From: QNYQ01 sp964542985
Lineage (GTDB): Archaea > Thermoproteota > Thermoprotei_A > Sulfolobales > Pyrodictiaceae
DNA length: 64,000 bases
NCBI GenBank assembly: GCA_964542985.1
Contig: CAZIWH010000003.1
Coordinates: 1 to 64,000 of the forward strand
Direction: 5' to 3'
Shown: positions 41,978 through 50,821 of the stretch, in pieces
How positions within the stretch are numbered: position 1 is the first letter of the stretch
Layout: every line of letters starts with the position of its first letter
Program-made: the position numbers and the translations under genes
Notes under the pieces: generated by a model
Told to the model about the DNA's origin: nothing
Seen by the model: the letters and a program-made list of their open reading frames with translations, nothing else
Database searches by the model: none

Positions 41978-43678
41978 CCTCGCCGACGCCACGGCTATCG
42001 CCGCGAGGCCAGCAGCCTCGGCCGCTATGACCGCGTAGGCCCAGAGCCCTATGCCGGTAGCCGCTGTCTGCTCCGTCGTGCTCGCCGAGGGAAGCCAGGA
42101 CTCCAGGTAGAGGCCCGGCAGGAGCCACGCTAAGGCGCTCGACTCGAGGCTCAGCTCCATGAGCCCAGGACTTGTATGGGTTATGTTGGCTACGAGGCCC
42201 GCGTACCTGGTCGCGTAGCGGTGGTAGAGGAGGGAGGGGAAGAGGGAGAGCCTCCCTGTCCTTGCGGCCAGCTCGCCCCAGTAAGTGGCGGCGCAGGAGG
42301 GTAGTGTGTTGAAGAGGGAGAGCCTCCTGTCCACCTCTGAGACTATGTAGACTGACAGCCCTATTGCGAGTGGATAGTTGCGGTTGACTATGGCCTTGTT
42401 TATGTCGCGGAGCCAGTCACTCATAGTTCTATTGTCGAGCATCGCAACGTATATTCTCACCACGGGGGAGTTGAGAATGCTCGTCAGGTAGTGGTAGGAA
42501 AGGGTAGCATAGCTAGCCATGAAGGAGGCTAGGCTCTCTATGCTGCTGCAGGGCACCAGGGGGCCGTGGAGTTCGTCGGCGGCGCGGGCCCAGGTATAGG
42601 CCGAAAGCGCCCTAAGCAGCGCCAGGGCATAGTCCCCGATTCCCTCCACGTGCTCGGCCAGGTAGAGCCTGTAGCTGGCTGCGGAGAGCGCGAAGAGCTT
42701 CCACGTGTCACAGTAGCCCCCAGCCAGGTAGGCGGCCCTCCTCTCCTCTATCGCCTTCCGAGCCTCGGCTATAGCCTCCTGCAGCGTCACGCCAAGTGTC
42801 TTCTCCGCGCTCTTCAAGCCATGGAGCTTTATCGTTGTGTTCACTGCCGTGAGGAGGGCTGTGAAGGCTAGGCTAGCCGCCGAGTACGGATCCCTGGGAA
42901 GCGTCTGGTTCGCAGCCACGAGGAGCCTCTCCACCAGGTCCCTAGTCTTCCCGGGTAGGCCGGGGAGGAGCCTCTTAGCATAGGAGATGAACCTAGTGGT
43001 GTCTTTGGCGAAGACATGCGGTGTCTCAAGCACGGGGGCTTCAAGGGTTGGTAGCTTCCTCGGCCCGCCCGAGAGCACAGAAGCAGCCTCAAGTACGTTG
43101 CAGGCAGGGATAACGGTTATGCTCTTGTTGAGACTCTTGACGAGCTTCTTAGTGGCTTCCAGGGCAGGTATGATGGCATAACGGTAACCGGCTGCGGCTG
43201 CGGCGTCGAGCTTCTCCCGCACCCCGGCCACTGAGAGTAAGAGCCCCGTAGGAGAAACCATGCCGGTCATAGTGTAGTTGTCAGCGTAGGGAACTATGCC
43301 CTGCTCGAGGAGATACATGGTGGCTGCGAGGAACCCGCTCGCGCTCGGCCCGCCAACCATTGTGGAGGTGTGGAACAGCACCCTGGCCGAAACCCCGGAG
43401 GGGTTGCGGTGCGCCAGCAGCGAGGCCAGGACGAAGGCGACCTTAGTGGAGAACACGGTGCTCTCATCTACAAGCTTCGTGGGCTCAACCACGAGGCTGC
43501 CATCGCCTGGCCCGACGCTCACGTTGGCATATATCACCATTCCGTGCATGCCCTCGCTGCTAACCGCGAGCAGGCCAAGCCGAACCCCGGTCCAGCCCGA
43601 GTAGGCTATAGCGGATGACGAGAACACTATGAGGGCCAGGATGGTAGCCGCGGCTCCCCTGAGCAGGCTCCGCCTCAT
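41957..43678 (-). CDS. Secreted/membrane Lon-type (S16) protease without ATPase domain
   Basis: About 573 residues from ATG 43678; the longer open frame from 43786 would hide the signal peptide. Signal peptide RRSLLRGAAATILALIVFSS. The S16 fold follows: nucleophile Ser in TMVGGPSASG (about residue 112 from this start) and general base Lys in LLLSVAGVREKLDAA (about 156), both with Lon-like surroundings (TMTGMVSPTG; YAIIPALEA). A helical region of about 350 residues and a C-terminal membrane anchor (AYAVIAAEAAGLAAIAVA) end the protein. There is no AAA+ domain, so it acts outside the cell membrane on unfolded or membrane substrates, by inference. A paralogue starts at 63588. Confidence 0.85.
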   Translation of the reverse strand: MRRSLLRGAAATILALIVFSSSAIAYSGWTGVRLGLLAVSSEGMHGMVIYANVSVGPGDGSLVVEPTKLVDESTVFSTKVAFVLASLLAHRNPSGVSARVLFHTSTMVGGPSASGFLAATMYLLEQGIVPYADNYTMTGMVSPTGLLLSVAGVREKLDAAAAAGYRYAIIPALEATKKLVKSLNKSITVIPACNVLEAASVLSGGPRKLPTLEAPVLETPHVFAKDTTRFISYAKRLLPGLPGKTRDLVERLLVAANQTLPRDPYSAASLAFTALLTAVNTTIKLHGLKSAEKTLGVTLQEAIAEARKAIEERRAAYLAGGYCDTWKLFALSAASYRLYLAEHVEGIGDYALALLRALSAYTWARAADELHGPLVPCSSIESLASFMASYATLSYHYLTSILNSPVVRIYVAMLDNRTMSDWLRDINKAIVNRNYPLAIGLSVYIVSEVDRRLSLFNTLPSCAATYWGELAARTGRLSLFPSLLYHRYATRYAGLVANITHTSPGLMELSLESSALAWLLPGLYLESWLPSASTTEQTAATGIGLWAYAVIAAEAAGLAAIAVASARLVREEV

Positions 43679-43763
43679 CGCAGCCAGCCGAGAGCCGTGG
43701 AGCCAATAGGGGTGGCCTATTTGAGATAACCCCCGGGCCTCCCACCTGGGAGGGCGCTCAAGA

Positions 43764-44222
43764 ATGCCGGGCAAGGAGCTACGCATAGACGACCTAAAGG
43801 AGCTCCTGGAGAGGGAGATAGCGGAACTCGAGGAGAGGCTGCAGCTCTACCAGGCCCTCCTCAATGCCCTCGAGGAGTGCTCCGCGGCCGCGGCGCTCCG
43901 TGTCGCAGGCGGCAGAGGGAAGGAGTTCAGGGACAGGGAGGGCAGGCTCGTAGCAAAGCTCATACAGGGAAGAGATGCCGCTACCCTTATGTTCTACGTG
44001 CCTGTCCCCATGACGCACCCCTACGTGAAGTACATGCTCACCGCACTCGAGAGGTTGCAGGAGGAGAACGAGGGCCTGGATATCAACGTTGAGAAAGACG
44101 ACGACTCAATAAGGATAGTCACTGTGGAAGGTCTCAACAAGGACAATATAGACGATGTAATAGCCGTGCTAGAGTTCGCTGCCAAGAAGATAGCAAACCC
44201 GAGGAGGAGGATCACAAGCTAA
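43764..44222 (+). CDS. Unknown archaeal protein with N-terminal coiled coil
   Basis: 152 residues. The first 40 form a charged coiled coil (DDLKELLEREIAELEERLQL). An alpha/beta domain follows with LMFYVPVPMTHPYVKYML, a long acidic helix and VTVEGLNKDNIDDVIAVLE. Basic C-terminus KKIANPRRR. I do not recognise the family. ATG start at 43764 behind GGGAGGG. Divergent from the S16 protease, convergent with the Trm5-like gene (4-bp overlap). Confidence 0.68.
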   Translation: MPGKELRIDDLKELLEREIAELEERLQLYQALLNALEECSAAAALRVAGGRGKEFRDREGRLVAKLIQGRDAATLMFYVPVPMTHPYVKYMLTALERLQEENEGLDINVEKDDDSIRIVTVEGLNKDNIDDVIAVLEFAAKKIANPRRRITS

Positions 44223-45079
44223 ACCTCTACCTCAACGTCGACCACAACCTGGCTCTTCCTAGGCCCAACGGTGCGTACAACCCTAGAGAACAGCACCCGG
44301 TACCCGACCCCCAGCTCCTCAAGTCTACTGCCAAGCACCTCAACGGCCCTCTCCGTCGGCTTCACGCCCCGGGGAGTATCCACGTGGAGGTAGACGTGGA
44401 GAACCCCTCGGGGCCCCCGGAGCCCTGCAAGCGCCGCAGGCAGATGCTCCAAAGCCTTCTCTGGGAGGGGCATTAGCACCCGGTCCGCGGTTCCCCGTAG
44501 CTTTTCCGGAACCATCCTTGAGGCGTCGCCCATCATGGGCACAACTATGTCCTCAACCTTATTCAGCCTAACGTTCTCAACCATGTATCTGTACGCGTAG
44601 GGATTGATGTCTATGCTGTAGACCTTCCTCGGCCTAGACTTTCGCGCCATTATTATGGAGAAAAGGCCGGCCCCCGCATACATGTTGATAACAACCTCCC
44701 CCGGCTTCACCAGTTTCGCAACCCTCTCGTGTTCGTAGTTCAGCCTGGGCGAGATGTAGACGCGGAGGATATCCAGCTTGAAGACGCAACCATGCTCGCG
44801 GTAGAGGGTCTCGCTCCGCGGCTCGCCGGCCAGGTGTATGAAGCCCCGTAGCCGGTACTCACCTTCAACTGGGCTCGCGGTCGCCCAGACGCTCTTCACA
44901 TAGCTCAACCGCCGCAGCAGAGCCTCAGCAAGCGGTCGTAGCTGCTCCGGAGTATAGCCGAACGGGGTACGGATAACTGCGATATCCCCGATTATCTCGA
45001 TGCGCTTCCACAGCCTCTCAGCAGCCTCCTCCCCATAGACCTCGGCCGCAATAGAACGCAGCAGCTTCCTCCTCGCCAA
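44219..45079 (-). CDS. Trm5-family tRNA (guanine-37-N1) methyltransferase
   Basis: About 286 residues from TTG 45079, with GGAGGGGG before it; an earlier frame start (45136) adds a Cys-rich odd stretch. N-terminal D1-like region (RIEIIGDIAVIRTPFGYTPE) is followed by a Rossmann methyltransferase core (VVINMYAGAGLFSIIMA, YSIDINPYAYRYMVENV) and VLMPLPEKALEHL in place of the catalytic N-x-P loop. Archaeal paralogues Trm5a/Taw22 and Trm5b make m1G37 or 4-demethylwyosine derivatives; which one this is cannot be decided. Confidence 0.85.
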   Translation of the reverse strand: MARRKLLRSIAAEVYGEEAAERLWKRIEIIGDIAVIRTPFGYTPEQLRPLAEALLRRLSYVKSVWATASPVEGEYRLRGFIHLAGEPRSETLYREHGCVFKLDILRVYISPRLNYEHERVAKLVKPGEVVINMYAGAGLFSIIMARKSRPRKVYSIDINPYAYRYMVENVRLNKVEDIVVPMMGDASRMVPEKLRGTADRVLMPLPEKALEHLPAALAGLRGPRGVLHVYLHVDTPRGVKPTERAVEVLGSRLEELGVGYRVLFSRVVRTVGPRKSQVVVDVEVEV

Positions 45080-45201
45080 CCCCCAACCCCCTCCACAGCA
45101 GCAGCGGGGAGGGTCATCCAAGGCTAAACTCGTCACACCTCAGCTCCGCCTGAGCATATCATCCCCTCCCCACTCCTCCGCCGCGAGGCTACGACGCTGA
45201 G

Positions 45202-45209
45202 TTAATAAC
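45202..45209 (+). promoter_or_regulatory. TATA-like box of tRNA-Cys
   Basis: TTAATAAC in a GC-rich spacer, centred 54 nt before the tRNA 5' end, as in tRNA-Val(CAC). Confidence 0.55.
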
Positions 45210-45258
45210 CAGCCAGCAGTGAGCCTAGACTCCCACGGGCTCCCGCACGGGCCCAGGG

Positions 45259-45374
45259 GCTGGGGTGGCCGAGCGGTCTAAGGCGGCGGGCTGCAGTGGC
45301 CCCCAAGGAGAGGGGGCTCCGCCCATCGCGTGGAAACCCGTTGATCCCGGGTTCAAATCCCGGCCCCGGCTCCA
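45259..45374 (+). tRNA. tRNA-Cys(GCA) with 39-nt intron
   Basis: Acceptor GCTGGGG (45259-45265) pairs with CCCCGGC (45364-45370); U73 and encoded CCA follow (45371-45374). Anticodon stem GCGGG (45286-45290) pairs with CCCGT (45337-45341). The loop CTGCAG gives anticodon GCA, and an intron at 45297-45335, itself a GGCCCCC/GGGGGC hairpin, lies at the canonical 37/38 site. Variable loop of five bases makes it class I; U73 is a tRNA-Cys identity base. Confidence 0.92.
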
Positions 45375-45506
45375 CTTGCCACAGCCACGGTTTCTACGTC
45401 AGCGCTGCCTCCGGCAACCCCATAGCCTGGGGGTGCTCGGCTTAGGGCGTGAGACCCTTAACAAGGTGAACCTTGTCCTCCTCTAGCACCCTGGGGCGCG
45501 TGAGCC

Positions 45507-45872
45507 ATGATGCCCGGGGATGCGAGGAGAATCGTCGAGGAGTTCGCTAGGCGCCGCGGGATAAAGTTGGTGGAGAAGGGTGGTGCCCTTGTCCTGTACC
45601 CCGCCGAGGCGCCAGTCTACATAGAGGTGCGCGGCACCAGCCGTGGCGTGCTCGTGAGGCTGGGCCACGAGTCGATAAGGGACTATGTGCGCGAGGTTCT
45701 GGACACCGAGGAGAATCCGAGGCAGGTGATAGAGGATCTGGTGGATGATACAAGCGCGCTGGCCTTTGAGCTCTACGAGGAGCTGAGGCGCCACGGCATC
45801 GAGGCCAGGCTCGACACCCGTACAGCAGCGATGGACATTCTTGGTGAACTTGAGGAGGCCGAGGAGGAGTAG
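45507..45872 (+). CDS. Small acidic protein, unknown
   Basis: 121 residues, no membrane segment. A short alpha/beta start (ARRIVEEFARRRGIKLVEKG, then VYIEVRGTSRGVLVRLG) is followed by helices rich in Glu and Asp, ending EEAEEE. Coding quality is good but no family recognised. It stands alone after tRNA-Cys. Confidence 0.62.
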   Translation: MMPGDARRIVEEFARRRGIKLVEKGGALVLYPAEAPVYIEVRGTSRGVLVRLGHESIRDYVREVLDTEENPRQVIEDLVDDTSALAFELYEELRRHGIEARLDTRTAAMDILGELEEAEEE

Positions 45873-46044
45873 TGGCGGGGCTCGGCACCAGAAACCGTCC
45901 ACACCACTGCTTCGGCATATCTAGCCTTCCTCACAGCCCTGCCGAGAATAGTGGCTCGTCCGGCTTAGCCCTTGTATTTCATGTGGCCTCTCCCCCGGGA
46001 TGGTGGGGTGATGAGCCTCCTCTCACCCCCCTGGGCGGAGCCCC

Positions 46045-47169
46045 TTGCTTCGGGTTCTGGGCGTGGTGGCGGTGACGGGCCTCACGGTAGCTGACCGCTG
46101 CCATGCTAGACGGCTGGAGGAGATGCCCGTCTACAGGCTGCCCGGCCTTTTCTCGGAGCGTGGTTGGCTCCACGTGGCGGCGCCGGGGCAGCTGGCGGGG
46201 CCCAGGTTCGCGCGGAGGCTCCAGCGTCTACTGGTTACGCTTCTCGTCTACGACATGGAGCCCGTCGGCAAGAGCTTCTCAGGCAATGTTGTGGATGAAC
46301 TCGAGTCGCCGTGGGGCAGGCTCCTCTATCTAGAGGCGCCCGGCGGCGTTGCGGCCGACGCTGTGCTGCGACGAGGCCCCGGCGGGCTCCGCCGGAGGAT
46401 GCTCGAGCTGCTCCCCCTCATCCCCCGGCCGGTGGTGGCGATAGACTTCTCGCTCGCATGGAGCCACCTTCCCTCCGAGGCCAGGAGCCTTAGGAAGCAG
46501 GTAGGCGCGGCCCTCGGCGTGCTGCGCGCCTACCTTTGGGACGCCCACCTCCTCCTTGCTTCACTCTCCCCGGGCCTGTTGGAGTGGCTCCGCGGTTTCC
46601 TCGGTAGGGCCCTGGTACAGCGATCCTGGCTGCCGGCGGACGAGGCTCTCATGCTCCGCGGCTACAGGAGGATAATTCTCCTCGACCCCTCCGCCGAGGA
46701 ACCCCTGACCCCAAGGGACGCGATGGAGGCGGATGCCTTCATACTTGGAGGTATAGTGGACCGCATGCCCAGGCCCGGCGCGACCCGGCGGCTCAGCCTT
46801 CGCGGCTTCTATGAGGCTAGGCGCCTGGTGCTCCGCGGCGAGACACATGGGGTTCCGAACAGGCTGAACATGCTCGTCGAGATACTGCTGCGTGCACGCT
46901 ATATCCACTGTGGTGACCTGGAGAAAGCGATAATTGAGGCAATGGCTCCCAGGGACGTGAGGCTCCGCGCCGTGGTCGAGATATCAAGGTGGCTCCGCGG
47001 CAGGAGGGCCGTCGTGCCCTGGAGCCTCTACTGCGAGTTACGCAGCTGGCTCCCCCTTACGCCAAGGGACTTCGTCAAAGCGGTGAGAATGGCGGGCGGG
47101 GAGCCTCCCCAGGGGCAGCCGGAGTGCGGGGCTCAGCAAAGGCCAAATACATCATGGGGTCAGCGATAG
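46045..47169 (+). CDS. Archaeal Trm10-type tRNA m1A9/m1G9 methyltransferase
   Basis: 374 residues. The C-terminal half has the SPOUT/Trm10 core: IILLDPSAEEPLTPRDA (210-226), FILGGIVDRMPRPGATRRLS (232-251) and the knot region RGETHGVPNRLNMLVEILL (264-282). Crenarchaeal Trm10 methylates A9 (Sulfolobus) or both A9 and G9 (Thermococcus); the N-terminal ~190 residues are the archaeal extension. TTG start at 46045, or GTG about seven codons later. The last ~25 residues are low-complexity. Confidence 0.82.
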   Translation: MLRVLGVVAVTGLTVADRCHARRLEEMPVYRLPGLFSERGWLHVAAPGQLAGPRFARRLQRLLVTLLVYDMEPVGKSFSGNVVDELESPWGRLLYLEAPGGVAADAVLRRGPGGLRRRMLELLPLIPRPVVAIDFSLAWSHLPSEARSLRKQVGAALGVLRAYLWDAHLLLASLSPGLLEWLRGFLGRALVQRSWLPADEALMLRGYRRIILLDPSAEEPLTPRDAMEADAFILGGIVDRMPRPGATRRLSLRGFYEARRLVLRGETHGVPNRLNMLVEILLRARYIHCGDLEKAIIEAMAPRDVRLRAVVEISRWLRGRRAVVPWSLYCELRSWLPLTPRDFVKAVRMAGGEPPQGQPECGAQQRPNTSWGQR

Positions 47170-47197
47170 CTGGTCACATCACTGCCCCGGTGAACGT

Positions 47198-47896
47198 CTA
47201 GTCCTGCTTCCTCAGCCGGTAGCGGCCGTTGGGGAGCCTCTCAACCACGCCATGCTCCTCCAGCAGCTCCAGGGCGTCGTGATAGTAGAACTCTTCTACC
47301 TCTATGCCGTACCACTCCTTGAACATCTCCTTTATCTCTTCGTAGCTCCACTCGCTGCGCCCGGTCTCTTTGCTTGACTCGAGCAACATGCGCTTGATGA
47401 ACTGCGTCACGTCCTCGAGCCTGGTCCAGGGGTACTGGAACCACACCCACTCCTTGACCTCCATTTGATAGTAGTCGGGCTTGAACTTGGCAACGGGGCT
47501 TATCCACTGCAGTGCGGCTAGCCTTATCTCGTCGGGCCTCCAGTGCTCAGCTATATAGTCGCGGGCCAGGAGCAGCGTCTCGCCGGTGTCCACGATATCG
47601 TCCACTAGGAGGACGCGGTGTCCCCGCAGGTCAACAGTGTAGGGGAACTTGAGTATAGCTCTCTCCGCGGCCTTAGCTGCCTCGGTCCAGTGCTGGCTCT
47701 GTATGCTAAGCATGTTGGAGACGTTGAGGAAGTCGGCGAGCAGCCTGGCTGGCACGTAGCCGCCGCGCGCCACCGCTACTATGACGGTGGGCCTATAGCC
47801 GCTCTCCTTGATCTTGCGGGCGAGGAGGCGGCTCCATTCAACAATCTCCTCCCAGGAGACTAGCTTGACGGGGACGCGCGGCACCCTAGCCTTCAC
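47198..47896 (-). CDS. Purine-type phosphoribosyltransferase with C-terminal extension
   Basis: 232 residues. Type I PRT: VIVAVARGGYVPARLLADFL, PRPP loop VLLVDDIVDTGETLLLA, and WISPVAKFKPDYY with WVWFQYPWTRLED typical of Gpt/xanthine-hypoxanthine PRT relatives in archaea. The C-terminal ~70 residues (SEWSYEEIKEMFKEWYGIEV ... LEEHGVVERLPNGRYRL) look like a small winged-helix-like module. Purine salvage is likely; base preference unknown. GTG start. Confidence 0.85.
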   Translation of the reverse strand: MKARVPRVPVKLVSWEEIVEWSRLLARKIKESGYRPTVIVAVARGGYVPARLLADFLNVSNMLSIQSQHWTEAAKAAERAILKFPYTVDLRGHRVLLVDDIVDTGETLLLARDYIAEHWRPDEIRLAALQWISPVAKFKPDYYQMEVKEWVWFQYPWTRLEDVTQFIKRMLLESSKETGRSEWSYEEIKEMFKEWYGIEVEEFYYHDALELLEEHGVVERLPNGRYRLRKQD

Positions 47897-47923
47897 CCGG
47901 ACGCCGCTCCCTGCCGAGGGGCT

Positions 47924-48355
47924 CTAAGCTTTGCCCCCGCCGCGGCACGGCGGAAGCTCATCCTCCCTGACGCTAGGGCGGTGCGGGATTATGCAGAGAA
48001 ACGCCGCCCCCTCTTCACTAGCCACGTAGCCGTGCCTAGCGTTGGGCGGGATGTAGATGAACATGTCTGGGCCAAGCTCGTACTCGGCGTCCTCCACGGT
48101 TACCTTGAGCGAGCCCTTGAGGACGTAGATCTCGTGCTCCCAGGGATGCTCGTGCTCCGGTATCACCGCGCCCGGCTCTAGCTCGAAGAGCCTCATAGCG
48201 TATGTGGGCGCACCGTCGCTGGCAGATATCAGCCACCTTATGGTGACGCCCTCCAGGACACGTCCGTCGGCCAGCCTGGCCCTCTCCGGCTCAAGGTCCC
48301 ATGCCCTGCCCACCTTCTCCCCGCAGGGGCCGTGTGTCGCAGCCACAGCGTCCAC
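47924..48355 (-). CDS. Cupin-fold protein
   Basis: 143 residues. Single-domain cupin with motif 1 GAVIPEHEHPWEHEIYVLKG (metal ligands His, His, Glu by pattern) and motif 2 DMFIYIPPNARHGYVA. Such small cupins are enzymes or sensors of many kinds; function not assignable. 28 bp downstream of the phosphoribosyltransferase start, same strand, probably the first gene of that pair. Confidence 0.85.
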   Translation of the reverse strand: MDAVAATHGPCGEKVGRAWDLEPERARLADGRVLEGVTIRWLISASDGAPTYAMRLFELEPGAVIPEHEHPWEHEIYVLKGSLKVTVEDAEYELGPDMFIYIPPNARHGYVASEEGAAFLCIIPHRPSVREDELPPCRGGGKA

Positions 48356-48727
48356 CGCGGCGAGCCAAAAAGGGGCAGGGGTATAGCAGCGCAGCGCCGC
48401 GAATGGCCGAGGGGGTCGCTCCCGGCCCGGCAGACGTCACCGGCCCCTTGCCGCTGGGGCCTCGGTGGGCTAGGGGCGCTAGGGGGCCCGCTCATCCCTC
48501 CACTCTGTGAGCGTGAAACGTGCGGGATTGTGCCCCGCCTGACCGCCCCGCTTCATCGCCGCGGTTCCCGGCCTCTGCGGGTGTGAGACCGGCGGGGCCC
48601 CGTTTCCTGTAACGCGTAGCCAGATTAGGGGCTTCATATTAGCTGCCCCTCCCCCAGTGGATGAGCCTCTGCGGGGGAGCGTGTCGCCCGTGGAGCCGCG
48701 TGTGGCTGCCGTGGCAGCCTGCCCCGT
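48356..48727. other. 372-bp GC-rich intergenic region
   Basis: No open frame here has coding character. A TATA-like CATATTAG at about 48637-48644 probably serves the DUF460 gene. The stretch 48500-48620 can form several GC-rich hairpins (for example GCGGG/CCCGC around 48522-48538), so a structured leader or small RNA is possible, but I see no recognisable RNA family (no SRP, RNase P or clear C/D-box pair). Confidence 0.4.
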
Positions 48728-50821
48728 ATGCGGGGTGGTCGTGTTCTGCGTGTGATGGGTGTAGACGTGGAGCCCGGATGTAGGGGTGGCGGCCGCTGCT
48801 ACAGTGTCGTGGTGGTTGAGGATGGGAGGCTCGTAGCCAAGTACGAGAACGTACCCCTCCACAGACTCATACGGCTAGTCTGGGAGCTCCGGCCCCAGGT
48901 GCTGGCCCTGGACAATGTCCAGGAGCTGGCGAGGACAAGGAGGGAGCTAGGCAGGGTCTTCTCCATGCTCCCACCGGAGCTGAGCATAGTGCAGCCCACG
49001 CGGCTCCCGGACGGCAGCCTCATCGACATTAGGCGGTTGGCGCGGCTCGCAGGCCTCGACCCTGGCGGGGGGAAGCTGTCGCCTTCCCGGACGGCGTACC
49101 TCGCGGCACTCCTCGCCGAGATGGGATACGGGTCCACGATAAAGCTGGTTGAGGAGAAGACCAGGATAATAGTGGCGAAGAACAGGAGGCTCAAGCATGG
49201 CGGTATGAGCAGCCCCAGGTACCAGCGCCGGGTCAGGGCGGCGATACTCCGCGCGGTGAAGGACATAAAGAGGACATTGGACAAGAATGGCCTCGACTAC
49301 GACCTCTTGTTCAGGAAGAGTGGCGGTGGCCTCGACAGCGCCGTCTTCATAGTCTATGCGCCGAGGAGCAAGCTCCAGGGCATAATTAGGAGTCACAGCG
49401 ACACAGACGTGCGGATAGAGATACAACCGGTCTACAAGAGCAGGATAGTCTTCGAGGAGGATGATGCCAGGCTCCCCGGCACCAGGAGACCCTACATAAT
49501 CGTAGGCGTAGACCCGGGCATCTCCACTGGGCTCGCTGCAATAGATCTCCGCGGCCGCCCGGTCCTAGCCCTTAGCCGCAGAGGGATAGACAGAGAGGAG
49601 GTAGTGGAGCTGATAAGACGGCACGGCGTCCCAGTGATGATAGCTACCGACGTGAACCCTGCCCCGGAGTTCGCCAGGAAGCTTGCAGGCATGCTCCGTG
49701 TGCCGCTCTACACTCCTCCCGCGTCGCTGAGCGTGGAGGAGAAGAGGAGCATATTCGAGACCTACGTGCAGCGGTACCCGGAGCTGCGCAGGGTCTCTGA
49801 TTCCCACGTTCGCGATGCTTTCGCCGCTGCGGTGAAAGCGTACCGGGCCTATGAGTCGAAGCTTCGGCAGATAGAGTCCCACCTAGCCAGGATGAACCTC
49901 GACATCGACATGGAGAAGATAAAGGCGGCCGTGATAAGAGGCTACAGCATAGCCGAGGCAATAGAGCAGGCCATAAACGACGCGTTGAACGGCGTGGGCC
50001 TCGAAGAATACGTGGTGGCCTCGAGAAGGGAGCAGAAGAGAGAGCGGCCAGCCGAGAAGCCCCGGGCAGAGGACCGGGCAGCCGAGCTAGAGCTGTTGCG
50101 CGCCGAGAACCTGGCCCTCCGCCGCCGCCTCCTGATGCTGGAGGAGCAGCTCCGCGACCTGGAGCTGGAGCGGAGGCTCCTCCTCCTAGAGGTGAAGGCG
50201 GAAGTTGAGAGGGACAGGGAGGTCGCAGCGCTCCAGGAGAGGCTCGCAGCCCTCCGAACGGAGCTGGAGAAGCTCAGAGAGGAAAATAAGAGGCTCCGCA
50301 ATAGCCTCGAGACGCTCACGACAATACTATACGCCGTTGCCAGGGGAGAAGCCCTACCAGCCCCCAGGCTCCACGACGTAAACGGGAAGACTATAGAAGA
50401 GCTGGAGAAGAGGCTCGGCGGCAGCCGCCTCATAGCAGTGCTGGAGTCGGTGAACCCTGTGCAGGTGAGGATGCATGCCAAGGAACTCCGCCGCCTCCTG
50501 CTAGCGGCAGCGGTTCCGAGAGAGAACCTGGGGGAGGCCAGAAGGAGCCTAGAGAAGCAGCTCATGGTGCCCGTTCTAGCTCTCGAGGACTACCTGGTAG
50601 CGGAGGCGGGGGACACGGTGCTCCTTGACCCGGGGATAGTCGTAGACGCCTATGAGAGGCTCCGCCTCCTAGAGGAAGGGGCTAGGCGCGAGGAGGAGCG
50701 CCGTCGCAAGACGCTGACTATGGATAAGCTGCGCGCCCTTCTAGAAGAGTACCGGGCCAGGAGGGCTAGGAGGCTCCTCGAGGCCGCCAAAAACGAGCCA
50801 CGCGGCGCAGGTGGAGGCTAG
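48728..50821 (+). CDS. DUF460 (COG2433) protein: two RNase H-like domains and coiled coil
   Basis: 697 residues. A first RNase H-like half starts VMGVDVEPG (D13) with LALDNVQEL (D62). The second, RuvC-like, has IIVGVDPGISTGLAAIDL (D262), MIATDVNPAPEFA and DSHVRDAFAAAVKAY. Residues about 435-540 are a Glu/Arg/Leu coiled coil (LELLRAENLALRRRLLMLEE). The C-terminal helical domain is strongly charged. The family is archaeal and its activity is unestablished; nuclease function is inferred from the acidic residues. The stop overlaps the convergent SAM synthetase gene by 4 bp. Confidence 0.85.
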   Translation: MRGGRVLRVMGVDVEPGCRGGGRCYSVVVVEDGRLVAKYENVPLHRLIRLVWELRPQVLALDNVQELARTRRELGRVFSMLPPELSIVQPTRLPDGSLIDIRRLARLAGLDPGGGKLSPSRTAYLAALLAEMGYGSTIKLVEEKTRIIVAKNRRLKHGGMSSPRYQRRVRAAILRAVKDIKRTLDKNGLDYDLLFRKSGGGLDSAVFIVYAPRSKLQGIIRSHSDTDVRIEIQPVYKSRIVFEEDDARLPGTRRPYIIVGVDPGISTGLAAIDLRGRPVLALSRRGIDREEVVELIRRHGVPVMIATDVNPAPEFARKLAGMLRVPLYTPPASLSVEEKRSIFETYVQRYPELRRVSDSHVRDAFAAAVKAYRAYESKLRQIESHLARMNLDIDMEKIKAAVIRGYSIAEAIEQAINDALNGVGLEEYVVASRREQKRERPAEKPRAEDRAAELELLRAENLALRRRLLMLEEQLRDLELERRLLLLEVKAEVERDREVAALQERLAALRTELEKLREENKRLRNSLETLTTILYAVARGEALPAPRLHDVNGKTIEELEKRLGGSRLIAVLESVNPVQVRMHAKELRRLLLAAAVPRENLGEARRSLEKQLMVPVLALEDYLVAEAGDTVLLDPGIVVDAYERLRLLEEGARREEERRRKTLTMDKLRALLEEYRARRARRLLEAAKNEPRGAGGG

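Noticed and set aside
45259..45374. Reading as a class II tRNA (Leu or Ser) with a long variable arm
   Set aside because: The anticodon stem closes only if 45297-45335 is an intron; then the variable loop is 5 nt, anticodon GCA and base 73 U, all fitting tRNA-Cys.
49942..50565. Serine/arginine-rich 207-codon minus-strand frame
   Set aside because: Exact antisense of the DUF460 coiled coil; the Ser/Arg bias comes from Glu and Leu codons read backwards.
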